Source: Microvelia longipes
Taxonomy: Eukaryota > Arthropoda > Insecta > Hemiptera > Veliidae
Direction of reading: 5' to 3'
DNA: 64,000 nt
Assembly (NCBI GenBank): GCA_018340805.1
Contig: JACMZG010001863.1
Location: forward strand, 22,542,794-22,606,793
A program made the position numbers and the translations under genes. Numbering within the stretch: the stretch's first letter is position 1; the number at the start of each line of letters is the position of its first letter. The notes under the pieces were generated by a model that made no database searches, was not told the DNA's origin, and was given only the letters and a program-made list of their open reading frames with translations. This document shows, piece after piece, positions 60,546 to 64,000 of the stretch.

Positions 60546-61866
60546 GTTTTTGACCAAAAACCATCCCAGAAGACTGCATCTTGATATCTTTATTAGTTTC
60601 CGATAAAAATATAGAGGGACTGTCAAATGGGTCACCCTGTCTAGCACAGTTTTCTAAATATTTATGTGAATGGATGGACACTTTACTTGTAAATACGCAA
60701 TACGCTAGCCTATTATTTTGATGCCTTTAGGTAGGGAAGCCTCGTTCCATAATTGACAGCATTATATTATCAGTATTAGTCACCGTTGTATATATTTGTT
60801 TTTATCTAAAGCAGTGACAAGTTGCCAGTCCTATCCAATGCCTTAAAAAAATTGACATCTTTTTTGGTTTTTAATTATATAAAAATATTACCCACCTCTT
60901 TGAGGCAAATTTTTATTTTTCGTAACTAGCTGCACCATATATTTTTCAAGACTGCCGTATTTTTATGCCACTGATAATTCAATTTTAATTACTTGCAAAG
61001 CAAAGAATTTATATCAGCATTTTTATGACTTAATTAAACCTTAATATTTCATTAATTATTTCTACTACTAAATGAATACTAATGAGTGAGTTTTACAATT
61101 CAATTTAGTTGGTATTGATTGCTTGGTATAGAATTTAAAATTCGAAAAATTAATTCTGATTAAGCTTTTGCTTGTAACTGATAAATTAAGAAAAATATAC
61201 GCTAAACTATCATTAAGTGTTTAATTTAGCTGAACATTAAGATAAATTATTTTCATAAATTTTATTACAATTACTGTTATATTTCCTTACCTTTTTAAAT
61301 AACTAATTGGTGACAAATAAAAATATTAATAAACGTAAAGTTCGTAATTATTATTACATAATAATAAATAATTCCTATAAATGAATATAGGAATATTTAA
61401 TTGTAAAATATTCATAAAATTAATCCATATTAATGGTTTTAAAATTGTCTTCTAGCTACTTTGTATATTTTTACAAGCATTAATATTCTACCGGTAGAGA
61501 TCCTGAATTTCAAAGTATATATTCAACAGTATAATATTTTTGGAATTAGAAGACATAGCGGTATCGATCCCCCCCCCCACTCCGTCTTTGCAAACTTCTA
61601 TTGCAAATCGCTAAAACGGGACGTCTAAGAATTTAATCGCTACGGCTCGAGAGAGGCAGTGAAATGGAATTTCATAACATTTTGTTTGTTATTTAACTTA
61701 ACATAACAAATTTACAGCAGAGGCGAAGCCGAGGCGGACCAATAAAATTATACTTTCCAGGCGAAGCAGAGTCTAGTAAATTACATTACCAATTTTAAAA
61801 CAAGTCAAGAATGATTTTATTAATGCATATAATGAAAAACAAAAGGTTATCAATTTACGACTGAAA
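60546..61866. other. Nothing recognised
   Basis: AT-rich spacer with a C-run near 61570 and a GGCGAAGC-containing patch near 61720-61770. No supported gene. Confidence 0.4.
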
Positions 61867-63240
61867 CATTATTTATTTATTTATTTATTTACAAATAGTA
61901 ACGGGCTCATATAGCCCAATTTACAAATATATACAACACATAAAAAACACTTAAAATAATTAAAACTTAAGTAAAAATATTAAGTTATTACAAGAGAAAG
62001 AAAAATGGTATAATGTGCTAAAAGAAGACTATGACATTTAGTACAAAGGTAATTATATGACTAAAATTCAGTACATATAATATTACAAAAGGAACCAGGA
62101 TATGGTATATGTAAAATAATAGGTAAAAAGATAGTTTAATAAAAATAGAGGTGAAATTTCTGAAAATGAAACGAGTAAACAAAAGTAAAAATAAAAGATA
62201 GTGAAGTAAATAATAAAGATAGTGAGAAACTTATAGTTAATTTTTTTATAGTTAACTTATAGTTAAATAATTTAAAAAAATGTGAGAAAATATATAAAAT
62301 GATAAATAAATAAAAATTAAACAAAAAAAAAATACATAATAATTAAATATAACACCGTACATACATTTATACATAAATGCATAAGATATAAAATATCATG
62401 TATGGCTAGTCAGTAGTATGATAATTATTGAAAATAAACTTTTTGGTAGAAGATTGGGGCGTTGAATATGTCTAAGGATGGAGATATTGTTTACCCATGG
62501 AATGAAGTCTAGGAATAGAGAAATATTTAATATAGTTGGTAGGATGAGATTGTGTGTGGAATGTCTGAGTAGATCTTGTGTGGTGAGATGGAACATAAGT
62601 TTACAAGTTGCAACATATATCTATACAATCTATGTTAGAGTTAACAACATCAGTAAGAAATTTAGATCAAATTGTTCTCTTCTAAATTCTAGAGGAGAGG
62701 TTTAAATTTTTAAGCCGTTGACAATAATTAAATTCTTCATTACTAAAACCTAGTCCATAATAGATCATTTTAAAAATTTCCTCTGAACTCTCTCAATCTG
62801 CTCTATTAAAAATTGTTGATAAGTGACAAAAAGAAGAGAAATTCTAATTGCGACCGAACAAGAGAGCAGAGAGATTTTTAGTACATCTATATTCTTAAAA
62901 TAACTAGAAAATTTATTAACAAAGCCGAGCATTCTAAATGATTGATTAGTGATGTGATATGTGATCATGGAAAGTTAGCTGACTATTTAAGATAACACCT
63001 AATCTCTTATCTTGTTGACTTGAGTTTAAATTTACATTATTAATATGGTAAGTTAGGAGGATGAGTAATTAAACTTCGACTAAATCTTATATGAAAGCAT
63101 TTATCTATGTTTGACAGTCAGAAATTTTCAACAAACCATTATAAATATTATTGAGGTTAACTTGGAGTTTGATACAGTCTTGAATTGTTTTTATACAAGT
63201 ATACAGTTTGATATCATCTGCAAATAGTAAAATACTATAA
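61867..63240 (-). pseudogene. LINE reverse transcriptase remnant, 3' half
   Basis: On the minus strand from 63235: LLFADDIKLYTC (RT motif C, FADD intact), RLGVILNSQLTFHDHI (motif E region), FRMLGFVNKFSSYFKN, YQQFLIEQIERVQRKFLK, and a C-terminal TRSTQTFHTQSHPTNY segment, with several frame changes. It ends in a (TAAA)-type tail at 61867-61890. Jockey/CR1-like by motif style. The 5' side is cut at a family B MITE end. Confidence 0.8.
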
Positions 63241-63241
63241 T

Positions 63242-63345
63242 CGACACACGGCTAAATCAATTGATAGCGCGCCAAAATCTGTGAGGGAAAGAATTCTATT
63301 GGTTCAGACCGACCACGCTTCTTCCCCCTCCACCTTATGCCAACC
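63242..63345. mobile_element. MITE family B, partial copy 3
   Basis: Left end CGACACACGGCTAAATCAAT and TGATAGCGCG match the ends of copies at 8470 and 39239. The right end is not recognisable. Confidence 0.5.
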
Positions 63346-64000
63346 TCGGTATACAAAAATACCTTTTTCGTAAATAAAACCATAAAAAGGCAATATATAG
63401 TAATAAATATATAGTAAATATTTGTGACCTCGCGTCTCTTTTATTTCCTCATTGTGCATAATATCTGTTGAGTTCGTTTCGTTTCATTCCAATCTGTTCA
63501 ATTCATCCAATTATTGCAGAGTTGTAATATGATCTGAGTGTCTATATTTGACGCATGGACATTGATGTATTCTTCAAGCATTTCTTGCTATTTGAGTACA
63601 GCGCAGGGGTCTGTGGTCTGTCAACCAAAGACAGCATTCTTTTCTTTCGAAAATGCCATGTCTTTCAATACATGACAGTCTTGACTTTTTTAAGTCATTG
63701 CATATTGTGTCACATTATTTTATATATCAATACGATCTTATTAACAACTTTTAGAAAAAGTAATTATAATGACGATTTATTTAAATCGTTAAACTTTTAT
63801 CATAGAACTATTATGATCTATTGCATTACGTAATAAACACTTTAACTCCACTTAATTCATCTTCCCGAACAAATTTAAAGCAACACTAAGTTGGTAATTT
63901 ATAGATACAACAATATTCCTACTTGAAAAGTAAATAATTAAAAAATACGATATCAAATACTTAGAATAATAATATATAGAAGGAGCACAGGACCGTTAAA
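63346..64000. other. Nothing recognised
   Basis: An open stretch at 63555-63833 has no features I can identify. The window ends in AT-rich DNA. Confidence 0.4.

Noticed and set aside
62136..62324. Hydrophobic 62-residue minus frame
   Set aside because: It lies in the 3' untranslated part of a LINE remnant and is AT-rich low complexity.

Overview
This is an AT-rich, intron-containing, transposon-dense animal nuclear sequence, most probably from an arthropod. Introns are short to very long and have GT-AG borders. Coding islands are small, and most of the window is repeats. No bacterial operon, CRISPR array, rRNA operon or tRNA gene was seen. I cannot name the species.

Three host genes can be assembled exon by exon with consistent splice phases. 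(1) Plus strand, 17885-23239: a five-exon gene for a 365-residue GCIP-family protein, cyclin-D1-binding protein 1 (CCNDBP1). (2) Minus strand, 29690-26184: a five-exon gene for a 334-residue secretory-pathway protein with six EF hands, closest to reticulocalbin-2 (ERC-55) and ending in an MDEL retrieval-type signal. Genes 1 and 2 are convergent. (3) Minus strand, 53071 down to about 36479: eight solid exons plus a less certain terminal exon of a major facilitator closest to MFSD1, a lysosomal transporter. Its introns have been enlarged by mobile DNA, and intron 2 alone is 8.65 kb. The three genes show no shared pathway.

Repeats by region. 1-17 kb: a hAT-type MITE, a composite repeat carrying part of 5S rRNA, several hairpins, a foldback element, a 24-bp tandem array and TA microsatellites. 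17-24 kb: CCNDBP1, with a copy of an ~80-bp-unit repeat in intron 3 and a TIR element in intron 1. 24-36 kb: RCN2 and repeat-poor spacer. 36-53 kb: MFSD1 with a young 5'-truncated LINE that has a 14-bp target duplication, a LINE reverse transcriptase split by a 3-kb Harbinger-like element, a second LINE hit by a hAT MITE, and LINE ORF1 debris. 53-64 kb: more 5S-derived repeats, a 3.1-kb array built on the GAGCGAAGCGAG motif, a foldback element and a reverse-transcriptase pseudogene.

The least expected signal is a dispersed repeat family, in both orientations, that contains the part of 5S rRNA spanning the RNA polymerase III internal control region. Next to it sits the core GAGCGAAGCGAG, which also forms the heart of an otherwise different tandem array. 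All calls are from reading the sequence. No alignment or database search was run.
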